NCBI GenBank assembly: GCA_033977485.1
Contig: CM066995.1
Span: 51,893,162 to 51,957,161, forward strand
Direction: 5' to 3'
DNA: 64,000 nt
Origin: Hydrangea macrophylla
Taxonomy: Eukaryota > Streptophyta > Magnoliopsida > Cornales > Hydrangeaceae
Shown here piece after piece: positions 23,732-36,600 of the stretch; position 1 is the stretch's first letter; each line of letters begins with the position of its first letter. Position numbers and translations under genes: made by a program. The notes under the pieces are model-generated. The model had not been told where the DNA came from. It did not search any database and saw only the letters and a list, made by a program, of their open reading frames with translations.

Positions 23732-25652
23732 TGAGTTCCAAACTTAAGTTTCTACCATTACTACTCTTTATTTCTCTCATTTATCACTTTCAACTACCAT
23801 TTTCTTGAGCATTTATGGGTTGAGAGTCTACTTCCATATCCAAAGTCACTATATATGAGTGAAACACCAAGCTACAAGTCCAATACTTTGATGATATTTA
23901 TTATTGTTGTTGATTCTTGCTTTATATATGGAGTAATATTAATCTCTTCTTACCTCATTTCTTTTTTATTTTTCTTTGATTTTTGTCTGTCAATCATCAT
24001 ATAGGTGATGACATGGTGTTTGAGGGAGCAAATCCTTATGGATAGTAGCTCAAGAATTCAAAAACATGTTTGATAGATGAAGAGTCAACACCACTCTACT
24101 TCCATGGATTCTTGATGTTGATTTCCAAATGAAAACCATGTTTTACAAATGTTCTTTGCAAGTTCTTGAAGTGAGTTGAAAGTTGACTCTCCAAGTGGCT
24201 GAAACCATACTTTGAGTGCTAAAAACCACTCTCCAAAACCCACATTTCAAAACCCCTCTTATTCCCCAACTTTTGGATTTCAGAGATTAAAGTCCATTTT
24301 TTCCAAAAACTTCTAAAACAGTGAGTAAGCTGACTTTAAAATGACTTTCTGAGTTCAATACTCAATGGATGATGATGAAAACACTCATCAAAGTGTGTCC
24401 ATGATTTTTGGTTTGAAAGGAAAGCACTTGGAAGGGTTCCTATTTGACCAGAACATTCAGTTTTTTTAGTCACAACAGCTTGGTTGACTTTGAGCATTTA
24501 TTCCAGAAAACTTTTTCGTTAAAACTGGTCCCAACTAACTTTTTCCTTAAACTTCAATGTGTTAGGAAATGTTTTGTATATTTTGGTGCGTTGGACATTT
24601 ATATGCAGTTTCAAATATTTTTCTACATTAACCTATCTTGTTTGTTTGATTTATCTCATTCTATAGCTCCGATTGTAGTTTGTATTTGACATACTCATAA
24701 CCACTCTCATTCTAGACTCAATAAAAACGAACTCCTTTGATTTTTATGAATTTAACATATTCATAACCACTCTTTTCCATTTATGCAAGATGATACAAAC
24801 ATTCTATCCACTATTCACAATAATCACTTTTTGACTTTTAAGCTTTGATTTGATGTATACATGCATCCTAATTAGTCCATGTCTTATGAATATATTTTTG
24901 TCATATTTGGTTGCATCCTAAAATGTCATTCATTCATGTTTCATGCTTCAAAGTCACTTTAGAAAATCCCATGTACACATGACTACTACCTTGCACATTT
25001 TAGGATCATAATATTGCATTCATGCAAGGTTTGGAGTCTTTGTGACTCCTAATCCAAGAGGATCATAGGGAATGAGATTGATCACGCATTTCATGTCCTT
25101 CTCATCCATCCCGAGAATTGAGAGGTCCTCTTTTCTTAAAAATCATTCTAATTTGCTAAGCATGTTTTTTTTCCTTGATTATTGTTGAGAACAATCCATG
25201 TTCCTTCTAGACTAGGAAAAGTTGATTATTTATTAGATGATTATACAAATTTTTCCTAGGTTTATTTCGTACGATTTTCACTTTGCATTGTATGATATTT
25301 GATTTAACTTATGAATGATATCTTTAACTTTTGATATTCCAATACAAGATTCTTATGAAATGTAATATACGTATCATAATATTAGTTGTAGAACCAAACT
25401 TAGTACTTGATGATTATTTGGATGCTCATTGAGACCCGTCAAAAAAAGGGACGAGTAGAGGGTGCTTTAGTCTTCGTGGAGGCTCCTTCCTTTCTTGTAC
25501 CAAAATGCCAAACTGAGTTCTTTGGTGATGAAGGGTTGGTGCCCTTTATCCATTATATGTTTTCCTAAACCAATTGAAAATAAGCAAATTTCAAAAGAAT
25601 TTCAAAATGATGGACTTTTGAAATGGCCCGAGGTGGAACCCTCGTGTCCATA

Positions 25653-26096
25653 ATCAGCGGGTCGATGCTCAAGAAAATATGAATACAACCAGAGCTGCAA
25701 AACCCAAATTGGGCTCCCTTCAGAATGGAAAGCCTAATTCAATGAAGTCTTTCACACCCCGGACGAAGTGTGCCCAGATGAGAGTAGCCATAGCCAATGG
25801 CCTTCCAGCCGCCAGCGCTAAGGCCAAGGTGGTATACTCCCTGGTGATGGCCTGACTGGCCAAGTAGAAAAGGAACTTATTTAACCAATAGATGAGGAAA
25901 GCAGTATGCTACCCATCGGACACTTCGGTCCCCTCATCGCCTATGCAAGCTATGAGAAATGCTCCATATGCATTGATTGCCTTGTAGAAAATGGCCCCAA
26001 CCTTAACGATCTCTGTTTAGGGATAGGTGAAGCTGGTCGTTCCGACATCCATGCTCGACCTAACCTCAGTGCCAAATGGACGAAGGCCGAGTAAAT
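25653..26096. other. unassigned target DNA, left part
   Basis: Non-LTR sequence between the Ogre-like 3' LTR and the solo LTR; it continues at 28973-29295 across the solo LTR insertion. Its composition (GC richer than its neighbours, short open stretches) suggests an old coding remnant of a transposon, but I recognise no motif. Confidence 0.5.
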
Positions 26097-28972
26097 TGTA
26101 ACAACCTGCATTTTCATTTAATCTTAAATTGACCTTTCCATAATTAATCTGTATTTGCATTGTCATATTTAAAATCAAATTATATTGTCTGCTATTATTA
26201 ATTACGATTCTCATATTTGGAATCTTATTACTTGTCTAAATTCATATTTAAAATTCTTGTTGGGATCAGACTGTAATTTTATAAATTTAGCAGTACCTGT
26301 GTTGGATTTTAAAACTGTATTTCAAAATGGTGGAAATGTTTTCTTTTAATTTAAACTGTATTTTTATAAAACCAGAAAACCATTTCTTACGTTAAAATGA
26401 ATTTTCTGTATTTTTGTGGTGACCACCGCGATGCGAAAATACCAATTCATGTCCAAAGCTGTCTGTGCCGCATGGAACTTCCACATATTTTGGAAGTGAT
26501 GTAAAGTTAGATTTGACATACACTTTATTTCCATTTATGGAAACTAATCATTGACTTATGCCTTGTTTGGATTCTGCTATTGGGTATATGCATTCCTAGT
26601 GCCATAAGCTACATTCCCAAACACTTCAACTTTTGACCCCTATTAGCCTACTTGACCCTTCAATTCATGAGAGTGTACATATATACGTATGTATCTGTAT
26701 GTGTATATTCTGCAGCTGGGATAAATTGAAAAACAAAATAGATTTGTAGAGTGTAGGAGGGAGAACTTAGACTCCAAGTTGGGAGTTTTGTTTATATACT
26801 TGCATACACTCACACACAACTCCCATTCTGCATTCTTTCAACTGAAATTGAGAGAGTGAGAGAGAGAACACAGAGAAAAAAAGAGAGAGCTTGAGAGTTT
26901 AAATTTCTGGAGAGAGAAAGCTTAATCCCCATAGCCAAAGCTTGGGTTTGAATTTTCCTATATTGTTTTCCTTCTCAACAATTCTTCAATCTCTGTGAGT
27001 ATTACTAACTCACTTAGAATGTAATTTATCCTTTATTTACTGATTTGAATAGTTGAATTAAGGATCAACATTGTTGATCTTACATTTGAAACTCCATAGC
27101 TTGAAATCAAGATTTTTCAAACTCAACCAAAATCCGTTTTCTTAGATAATTATGATAGATTACATGTTGTAGATGCCATGCTTAAAGTTTTAGAACTTAA
27201 TTTGTTCATATAAAAAAGTATATAAGAAATTAAGTTTTGTCATCTTGTAATCTTTCATAAAATTCTAAAGTTATAGATTGATTCAAGTAAAATTGATTGT
27301 AGATTCATAATCCTTGCGAAAAACTGAAGAGATTCATATATTTTAAGGCATGGTAACGTACGGAATCAAAAATGGCTCAAAAGACCCCTTAATTTATGAA
27401 ACAGGGGAAAACCAGTGAGGAAGATGAAGCTACTGCGTGAACTCGCGCGTGTGATCGCGCGAGCGAGGGTCTCGCAAGTGGCCTGTGCGAGCGGCCCGCG
27501 CGAGTCGTGTGGTTTCAGGCAGATAGAAAAGATCTTAATAAGAAAAATGAAATTTAGGCAGATCGCGCGAGCGACGCGCACGATCTCCCTGTATTCTGGC
27601 AGCTGGAAAAGTTTATAAAAGAAAATAAAAATTGGGCATATCGCGCAAGCGACCCCTCGCGCGAGCGGCCCGCGTGCGCGACTTCTGACAGTTTCTAGTT
27701 TTTGCTTATTTCATGTTAAGGAACTGTTTGGTTGTTAACTGGTGGGTCTTTAAGGCTCTGTTTGCGAAAAATATTAAAACAGATTATGTTCTGGGTATGA
27801 TTGGTCATTAAGGAACGATTATGAATTCAATTCTTTTCAAGCATACATTGTTATTATTCCTAGTACTTCATATGTTCTGTGGATAGTTACATGGCATTCA
27901 TATGGTGTCAGTTGTACATACATGGTGAGTGTGGTGTGTGGTAGTCAGTGTGGAAAAGAGTGTGTGGTTGAGTTTGTGTTGTGGACACTCCCTGGTAAGT
28001 AAGTACCAAAGTGTGTTGTGGTTGAGATTGAGGCGAGAGTGTCTTTGAAATGCGACAGTGGCAAAACTGGACACTCCCTGACGCTCATGGAAGCGTTAAA
28101 GTGTGTGACGCCGAACTTGGACATTCCCTGGCACCCATGGTAGTGCTAAAGTGTGGCCTACGGAAACTCCCTGGTACCCGAGTCTGGATATTGTGTGATG
28201 TATTTGCGAGGCGGATTAGGTACCAAAGTGTGAGGCATTGAACATTCCCTGGCACCCCGTGCTAAAGTGTGAGGTAAACTGGACATTCCCTGGCATCCCT
28301 GTGCTAAAGTGTGGCTATCAGAGTATTTCAAAGATACTGGTATGAGATAGTGGGGTTGTTGTGTTTGTCGAGAAAAAAGAGTCGGTAAGATGAGATGGTG
28401 CATTGTTTTCATACACGGTCACATATATGAATTATATCTTTCATATGATATTGTGGTTGTTTTCTAAAATGAACTCCTTACTTTAATATAAACTTGTTGA
28501 ATTAAATGATAATTGGAAAATGGTAAATGAGTATGTGTTACATTCAAAGTTATGTTTTTAATACTCACCAGCTTCTTGAAGCTGACGGCGTTGATGCACC
28601 CTGGACTTTCGTGTTCAGGCGTTTCAGGTTTTGATCGAGCGGAACATTACGACTACGGAAATTGAGAAACACTGCTGGAAAGAGATTTTACTTTTATATG
28701 TTTTAAGTTATAAACTAAATTCTGTAATAAGGATGACTGTAATAGATGTTTAGTTATTGTTTTGGTTTAAGGCGGTATGTGCCTTTAGAGACCCCGTGCA
28801 GTAATAACTATTAAGTTAGAAAAATGTTGTAAGCCTTGATTGCTCTACTCTGATTATTATGTTTTTGTTGTTCGACGTTTGGGACGGAATTGATCCTTCA
28901 AACTGTCACGACCTACGGGTCCATAAAGGAAATTAAACGCTTTCCATATTTATGCTACGTCGGGGCGTGACA
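26097..28972 (+). mobile_element. solo LTR (2.88 kb) with TAAAT duplication
   Basis: It starts TGTAACAACC and ends GTCGGGGCGTGACA, with TAAAT on both sides (26092-26096, 28973-28977). Edges and layout resemble Tekay-like LTRs read in plus orientation: a donor-like GTGAGT in a hairpin with AACTCAC (about 26995-27014), then a GC-rich palindrome cluster (TCGCGCGA, CTCGCGCGAG; 27436-27690). After these come a minisatellite with CTGGCACCC...GTGCTAAAGTGTG units (27985-28320) and AAGCTGACGGCGTT near 28580. No gene is inside. A different family from the others here, but built on the same plan. Confidence 0.88.
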
Positions 28973-29295
28973 TAAATAGCTAATGTCCTTGACAGCTGGC
29001 CTCATCGGCCCACAATGGAAGAGGAAGTTGCTGCAAGATTGAGAGTAGAAGAGAAGAGCAGAGAAGATGAGAGGTCGGTCTACCTCGATTTTGGATTAGC
29101 TGAGCATAATAGCATCATAGATCCCGATTTGTTTCCATAAAGTAGCATTAGAGGCTGATACCCGGTCAACCCATTTGTTCCAGTCTAAGGAGGGTTGTGT
29201 CCACCTCCTATCGGGGTGAGTGGCAGTCCATGGCTTCTCCCAGTTAGAAGGTTACTTGAAAGAAGTTCGTTGTCCAGTGGGGAAAATTTTAGTGT
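28973..29295. other. unassigned target DNA, right part
   Basis: Continuation of 25653-26096. It includes a purine-rich segment (AGAGTAGAAGAGAAGAGCAG) and ends at the copy C LTR. No gene is recognised. Confidence 0.45.
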
Positions 29296-31567
29296 TGTCA
29301 CGCCCCGGAATGACAAAAATAGAGAAAAATAAAATTTTCTTTTTGGGTCCGTAGGTAATAACGGGTGAAGTCACTGAATTGTCCACACCACACAGTTTTA
29401 GACAAGAGGCAAGATAAAGAGAACAGTAATAAAACTAAACTGATCAAAACATAACCTTACTAATTATTGCATCAGAGTTTATAATAAAACATAAGAAGTT
29501 TTAGAGCAACACATGCCCTATTATAAACCTAATAATAACGTCTAACCGAACGATAGAAACTAATGTCTATCTTCGTCTTCAGCCAGCGTAGACGTAATTG
29601 TCAGCATAGTAGTCCTCCCCGACATATTCGTCCTCCGTGGGGCCACCCTCTGTATATCCACCCTCTAGGTAATAGCCATCGTTGTAAGCTTCGACACCTG
29701 CAATGTTAGGAACATGGTAGTCTGACGGGGAATGTCCAGGCATAAAAGCCGTCAACTTACTGAAAGTTGAATAATTAGAAACTTATACAATATTATAAAG
29801 GTGAAGTAATTACGAGTTATGAACAATAGCTAATAATGTTACTAATATCTTTCCTTTCTTCCAATTATTAACTAACGTCTTGTTATCCAAAGACTGAGAA
29901 AGTACTCATGATTAAGGAATAGACTCGATAGTTCAACTCTATAGATATATCATCATTTTGTCCACCGTTTTTAAGGACATATTCACTACCACACTACGTA
30001 TCATAGACAGCACGTCAGTCCATCCCCCGCTTTTTGAGGACATATGTACAGCCCACTGCGTATTAGAAAAAAAAACGTTTGAACAAGGGCATATCGATCT
30101 ATTGCCATGACTTTACGACGTCTACCAGTGATCCCCGCCCACTGATTTTAAGGACATTTCACCGCCCATTTTTTTAAGGACATATCATGGATCACCTGGC
30201 TATCTTAGAACTACTTGGTCCAGCCCATTGCTTTTAAGGACATAACCGTCCATTGCTTTTAAGGACGTATCATGACCAAGTGTCTGCCCTCGCTAGATTC
30301 CCAAAATTTATCAAACCTATCTAGGTTTCGTATTAATACAGATACACGACTTCCCATTGTGGCCTGACTACTCTGATTAAAATGAACGGTTATCAAACTG
30401 ATTCTCGACGACCACGATATCTAACGCTACGAAATGTTCTTACGCATTATCAACGTATTGCATTATCACATCTCATTGTCTCTTTAAATTCAACAGTATT
30501 GCTTAATGAAAGCATAAAGACAGTATTTAAACAACTCAATAGTTTATATCATAAACAATAGAGAAAGTCCACATCCTGTAACTACCAATTGATTGAGACA
30601 AGGGTTTAATTGATTGGAGTAACACAAGTTTAATCAATTAAAGTCATTTTCAATCGATTCGAAAAAATAAGTGTTAATCGATTGATACATTTTCAATCGA
30701 TTGAGTGAGCAGTGATGTCAATCTAATGAAATCCATTTCAATCGATTGATAAAACTTCACTCGATTGAGTCCAAGTTCAATCGATTGAAATTATCATCTT
30801 CCCCAAAAATTGACAGTGACGCCCAGAATTTTCGAGGTGTGTTTGTTGGATTTCTTTATGTCTAAACTTCTAAAAACATCACTTCTGGCCTATTGAGTGA
30901 GTTTAGAACTCACCTATTTGAAGAGGGTGTGTGTGGTGAGCTTGGTGAGCTTCAAAGCTCCAATAGCTCACACTCTCTCTCTCTCTCTCTCTCTCTTTGT
31001 CTCTTCTTTCTTTTCTTTTCCTCTGCCGTCTTCTGCTTCTTCTTCTCACTCTCTGATAGTGTATATATATATAATATGTGTGTATGAGGATGTATATATA
31101 TATACCAATATCTCTCTTTCTTCTCTCTCTCCAGCTCTCTCTGGTTTTAGCAACCCCTGACATACAAACATAACTCATATATAGAGAAAAATGAGGGGCA
31201 AGGTGACAGTTCCTGCATGAACTGGGGAATAAAAACGTGGCACTTTCAATCGATTGAGACGACTTCAATTGATTGATAACATATGGCACTCTTTCAATCG
31301 ATTGATAAGTTCAATCGATTGAAGAGGGATGTAATCATTGCATTTATGTCGGTAATTTGTCGGCAGAGTTTCAATCGATTTGAAAGGGTTCAAGCAATTG
31401 AGAATGCACAATGTCAATCAATTGAAGGTTGTTCAATTGATTGAGAAAGACATAAGGTCAACCGATTGATAGAAGTTCAATCGATTGGAAAAGAAATTAT
31501 AAGTTTTGGAAAGGCATTTATACAGAATCGCATTTATTATATACATTAAAAAATACAAGGTATTACA
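29296..31567 (-). repeat. 3' LTR of Tekay-like copy C
   Basis: 2,272 bp. The plus strand starts TGTCACGCCCCGG and ends AAGGTATTACA. In transcript order it shows a CAATCGATTG cluster (31475-31246), TATA box (31185-31177), (GA)n tract, donor hairpin GTGAGTTCTAAACTCAC (30913-30897) and second CAATCGATTG cluster (30790-30590). The TTTTAAGGACATA minirepeats and an LTR exon (29697-29579) follow. The pol end lies on its upstream side, so this is the 3' LTR. The matching 5' part is not in the window. Confidence 0.88.
29579..29697 (-). other. putative LTR exon with acidic Tyr-rich frame, copy C
   Basis: After the acceptor TTCCTAACATTGCAG (29698), the minus strand is open for 39 codons to TGA 29581-29579. 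The encoded stretch is rich in Tyr, Gly, Asp and Glu and ends Y-Y-A-D-N-Y-V-Y-A-G. The homologous segments of the complete element and of the plus-strand copy differ from it largely at third codon positions. A possible branch point CTGAC lies upstream in the conserved AAGTTGACGGC-like block. The upstream exon is not proven. Coding status is inferred from comparison only. Confidence 0.5.
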
Positions 31568-31906
31568 TCATCCACCACTTATTAAAAGATTTTGTCCTCA
31601 AAATCTAAAGTAGTAGAGTTAAAACAAAAACGAAAACTTCTCTTGCATCTCTGACTCTAGCTCCCACAAAGCCTCTCCTTCATCGTGATGCTTCCACTGA
31701 ATCTTCACTAACGAAATCTCCGTACTCCTGAGCTTCTCGATTCCATAATCTAGGATCAGCACTGGTCCTTCATTGAATGTGACGTTGTCATTAACTTCTA
31801 TGTCCTCGAAGTTGATCTCATGCGCCGGATTGCGGGCACACTTTCTCAACAAACTAATGTAGAAGACGTTATGCAATTCTAGCTTTAGAAAAAGGGAGTT
31901 GATCAT
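31568..31906 (-). pseudogene. C-terminal end of Tekay-like pol (chromodomain), copy C
   Basis: A 95-codon open minus-strand segment (31906-31619) encodes the last part of a chromovirus polyprotein. It has H-N-V-F-Y-I-S-L-L-R-K-C, the spacer N-F-E-D-I-E-V and a C-terminal chromodomain with V-K-I-Q-W-K-H-H and W-E-L-E-S-E-M. It matches the last third of 50855-49875. The LTR follows after about 50 bases with a purine-rich tract. The element is cut off at about 31906; what lies to the right is unrelated. Confidence 0.85.
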
Positions 31907-32582
31907 CCTTATACAGTGATTGTGTGATCTAAGGAGTCCTTACCATATCCTATCACTTCTATGACTGCTATAAATTTAGAGCTGGCCTTCAAACAAAGCA
32001 CTCCAAGTCGCTCTCGAAAGAGCATCAAAATCGCATCCAAAAGCATTTAAACAGCATTCCTTTACTCTCATCATTCAAGACAACACTCATAGCTTTAGGT
32101 TTGTCCATATTGTTATTTTTCTGTTTTCAAGCTTTTAGCCCGTGAGCAAGCAGAGCTCATTCTGGTCTTGTTCTTTTGATTTATTATTGTCCAAGCATAA
32201 TTCAATAAAAGTGTCAGAGATATTTTATTATTGTGTTTGTGATTTTATTTGCTTTAGTAAATTCTGCACAAATTGGCTTGTGTGCTTCAACATTGTCGTA
32301 TGACTTTTAATGAGAGTACTTTCCTACTCACATTTCACAATTGCCCTTTAGAAGTTTGATTTGAAGTCTCTTACATCACTTGCTTAAGAGCCTTAAGAAA
32401 TTAGTTTGCACAAGCGAGCCCGTTTGGCAATGGCACACCCAAACCAAAACTACAGCATACAATGTTACACCAGAAACATGGGGGAATGTAATTATTATTA
32501 GACCAAACCTTAATGGTGGCAAGTTATATTTACCTTTCAATTTAAAATATTAAAATAAGAAAGAAAATAAGTATACAATGAC
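31907..32582. other. intergenic, nothing recognised
   Basis: AT-rich sequence between the truncated retrotransposon and the MITE upstream of DAD1. It has a CTATAAATTTAGAGC motif at about 31970, but no ORF or repeat that I can place. Confidence 0.5.
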
Positions 32583-33362
32583 GGTCCGTTTGGTTCACGG
32601 ATTATTTTAGGTGGATTCTGATTACTAGGAATTATAATACCAGTAATCACTTTACCAGGAATTTGAAGCCCTGCAGAATGTTTAGTTCACCAATAGAATT
32701 CTAGCTGGATTTAGAATCCAGTGTTTGGTTGGGTCAAGGAAAATGAAATGGAAATATTCTTAAATACCTAAGCTACCCTTGAAGGCTAAAAGAATGTATG
32801 AGTTAAAATCAAATTGTCAACCCTCTTAAAAATAGAGGGTGATTATAAAAAATAATGGTATAAATCTAAAAATCAATGACACATAAAAAATGAGATAAAT
32901 AGAATAATTAAGACATGAACATGAGTCTAAACTATTACATGTAGTTAAAATATATTTGAATAATAATAAAAGATATACTATATTTTTAAGCATCAAATAC
33001 AATGTTTCAAGCATAAGAAATCATCATAAACAATCTCATCTACCAATCTCTCTATTTTAGAAAATAATAATAATTACAATCATAAATTTCTTTTAATCAT
33101 ATTATTTGTTTGTTTAATAGTCTAATAAAGGTTAGTTTAGGTATTATGAAAATAGTAAATTAAAACCTCAGTAATTCTTAGAAATACCACCTCCAAGCTA
33201 GGATTTAGAATCCACCACATTTTTCACCTTTGGGTGAATTCTAAATTCAGTGAGACCCACAATTCATTAAATGTTTCATGAACCAAACAAAAATATATTT
33301 TAAGATTACTAATAATCTTCGGGTGTAATCAAAAACCTAAGAATCCGTGAACCAAACGGCCC
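32583..33362. mobile_element. 780-bp TIR element in the DAD1 promoter
   Basis: The left end GGTCCGTTTGGTTCACGG and the inverted right end GGGCCGTTTGGTTCACGG form a TIR of about 21 bp with one mismatch. The interior is AT-rich and noncoding, with a second inverted pair (GGATTCTGATTACTAGGAAT and a counterpart near 33175). No target duplication is clear. Its right end is only 134 bases from the DAD1 start codon, so it probably forms part of the gene's promoter or 5' UTR. The GGSCCGTTTGGTT ends resemble PIF/Harbinger or hAT MITEs. Confidence 0.75.
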
Positions 33363-33496
33363 GTGAACGTTTAATCAGAGTCAACCAGTCAACCAGTGTA
33401 AAATCTCCAGATCAACTACTAGGGTTTTGTATTTGCAGCTTTCCATTTTTGTTGAAGAAAGAGAGAGAGAGAGAGAGTAACGAAGGAGGTGAGAGC

Positions 33497-33581
33497 ATGG
33501 GGAGGTCGTCAACGACTAAGGATGCTCAAGCACTGTTTCACTCTCTTCGATCTGCTTATGCCGCCACTCCCACAAACCTCA

Positions 33582-33616
<35 letters not shown>

Positions 33617-36600
33617 AATACATCTAAATTAATATATTGTATGACTTCATGAATGAATAATGTAGTCTGATTTCAAAATCCTAACACATTTTTATTTTAT
33701 TTTATTTTTTTGTAGCTCATCGATCTATATGTGATGTTTGCGGTCTTCGCTGCTGTGATTCAGGTACTATTACCATAGCTTTTATATGTATTTATTTATG
33801 CATGGTTTGGTGTGGATCCCACCCCTTGAATTGGGAAGCATATTGAAGTTCTCTTTGAGAATTTGTTCCAATTGAGGATCTCAATTCGTCATTGATCCTA
33901 TTCAATTCAATCTTCTGTTTGTTTTTAGTTTCTCCATTAGTCATATAATAGGGATTCTTGTTATGGAAATATGGTTTGGTTGACTTAGGGCCTGTTTGGT
34001 TGCACAAATTGTCTAATTTTTTTAATCATTCTATTTTAAATATGTTCATTTGAAATTTGTGAATTCGTGAATGACTTAATTCTAATTTATGTACCTGTTT
34101 GGATGGTCAAAGGAAAAATTGTTTCATTTTAAATCAACTAATTTGAAGGTGTTTGGTATTAACAGTTGAAATTGAAAAAATATCAAATTGTTTCTTTTCA
34201 AAATTGCTCATTTTCCCTCTTCGTCAATATTCTGAAATTTTCTATCAAATTCCAGGAAAATAAAAATCACCAAGGAAAAAAGCTTGTTAAATACAAAGCT
34301 CCATAGCTGAATTTAAAATAAAAATGCAGAGCTTTAAACATGGATACAAAAACACACACTCTCTCTCTCACTATATATATATATATGAACACAATGATTG
34401 CAACCATTAGACATCCACCCTCTATTACCCAAAAAACCCATTTGGCAAAATAAAAAGCTTTTTACATACAAAGCTCAATGGCTGAATTTAAGACAAAATG
34501 AAGAGCTTTAAACATGTACGGAGTATATAAAAAATAAAAAATGCAGGTTCAAATATATATATATATATATATGGGGATTGCTATCATACTACATAGTGGT
34601 TGTAGGATAGCATTGTACACATTTTATTTTACATTAAATATCCCTAATGACTCACTTAAATTAAGGACAATTTTGGTAAAATTGTCTTAAGAAATTTACA
34701 AAACTTTGAATCTGGGACTGCAAAGCTCTCATGTGAGCACATCTTTTCCCCCAGCATATCTTTTGCAGATCATAATAGACCCCAAACCATGTATGACTCA
34801 TATAAGATCACCTTCACCATCTCACTTTCTCTCTCATACCATGGACAAAATCATTGACCTAAAATCCGAACATGTCATGTACTCCAAGCAAGAAATTAAA
34901 TGTTGGTTTACAACTCATTCACCGAATCGCCGGTCGAACTATAGTTTCACCCAATTTTCTGTGTATGAATTAGATGGATTCATTCTTTTTTATTCCCTTT
35001 CTTAATCAAATATCTCGCTCATTCCTATCATACAAAGTTCCTATCATGCAAAGGTCATACATCAAATCAAATGGAAGAGAAAGAGAAATTGTTGAGTTTG
35101 CCGGAAAGTGAGTTGGCCGGAGAAATAGTTGCTGCAATGGAGTGATGACATACTTTTTGACTAGATAGATTACTTTTTGATTAGAGAGATTTTGATTTCC
35201 ACCAAAATTATAGACCCACTTTTATTACTCCACTCAAATTACAAATATGTCCAATGTTTTACTGAGTCATCATGGACATTTTAGGAAAACATAATTGGTG
35301 TACAATGCTATCGTACAACTCTGTGTTGTAGGATATCAATCCCCTATATATATGCAAATATTTATGTATGTATAAATGTACATATACTAGTGGAAAATGG
35401 GTACTTCAGTGCATTCTGGAGCAACTTAATGAAATTGATGCCCCAATTTGGGACCTAATGTACATATTCAGAATGAGAGACTTAAGTTGCCCCAATTTGG
35501 GAATCTCCTGCAAATTTGAGAGCACCATCAACTGAATTCCCAAAATTTATATACATATACCAGATCTCATATGTACCAGATTTTATAAACACCCATTTGA
35601 AAAGATTAAAAAACACAAAGAAGTAGGGGGGGGGGGGGGGGAGGGGTGGAGTTGTGGTGGGGAGGGGTGAAGGAGAGAGAGAGAGTCACCGCAGTCGCCA
35701 TGTTGAGAGTGACAATCGGGATCGAGAGTGACAGAGATGGCAATGATCTTATTTTACAATTAGGTAATTTTAGGTTTTTGGTCAAATTGCCTAATTTAAG
35801 TTTTGTACAGTAAGTCCAAATTAGTATATTTTTGGAATTGTTTAATTTTGGTGACCAAACATCCATGAATGGGCCAAACTAGAAATGAGCCCATTTAAAT
35901 TGTCTAATTCTCAGTTTTTGGGACAACCAAACAGGCCCTTAGGCTTTGTTTGGTGCTTGGATTTAGCGGGAAAAGAAAAGGGAAAGGAAAACTAGTTCCC
36001 TTCTGTTTTACTTCATGCTTAAATAACAATTAAAAAAAATTAATATATAATTGTTATATATGAATAAAGGAAGGAAAATGACTCGCAAGTCGCAACATTC
36101 AAAATGTTTTAATTTATTTCTCAACTTATTCTCTTGTCTTCCCTATTTCCTCATCATTTTCCTTATTAACCAGTCAAAGGTAACTGTTTTCCTCTGTGTT
36201 TTCTTTTCTTTTACGCCACGAAATCTTTAAACCAAACAGAGCTTAGTTGGAAAGGAGAGAAAGGGTACAGTACAGTAGTAGAGATCGAGCTCAAACTATT
36301 TGTTTTAGGACTGTGATATGATCATCTTCTTTCTCTCGAAAAATTTGACGGTATTTGGTTATTTTAGGGCTTTTCATTTCAAGTTTGATGGGATAGTTGT
36401 TGGTTTTTGATCATTAATTTGACAATTTGAGTTGAATTGGGATAGCTCTTAGTTTAATGAATTTCCTGTGTTGGAACAATTGGGTTGCTCTATGATAGGA
36501 TTGTTGGATTGTACAAACTTAGAAGTATAGTATCGTAAACTAGGTGTATATAACATAAATTGTCTAATCATATAGTAAACAATCTTATTTAACCTCAAGC

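Larger units (their letters stand above)
22122..25652 (+). repeat. 3' LTR of plus-strand Ogre-like element
   Basis: It is homologous to 3830-7123 read in reverse. It starts TATAGACACCCC (TG decayed to TA) and ends GTGTCCATA. The TATA box is at 23313-23320. Two insertions lie inside: a 302-bp piece with TGTCACGACC...GGTCGTCACA ends (22168-22469) and a MITE (23450-23731). A run of 34 cytosines occupies 23264-23297, just upstream of the TATA box, where the other LTRs have AAAACCCCAAAACCACCCC. More diverged than the minus-strand copies. Confidence 0.85.

Noticed and set aside
30903..31289. Arg/Glu-rich ORFs over (GA)n tracts (also 43351-43776, 49210-49512, 62693-63209, 38061-38162)
   Set aside because: Low-complexity translation of microsatellites in LTRs or introns; no conserved frame.
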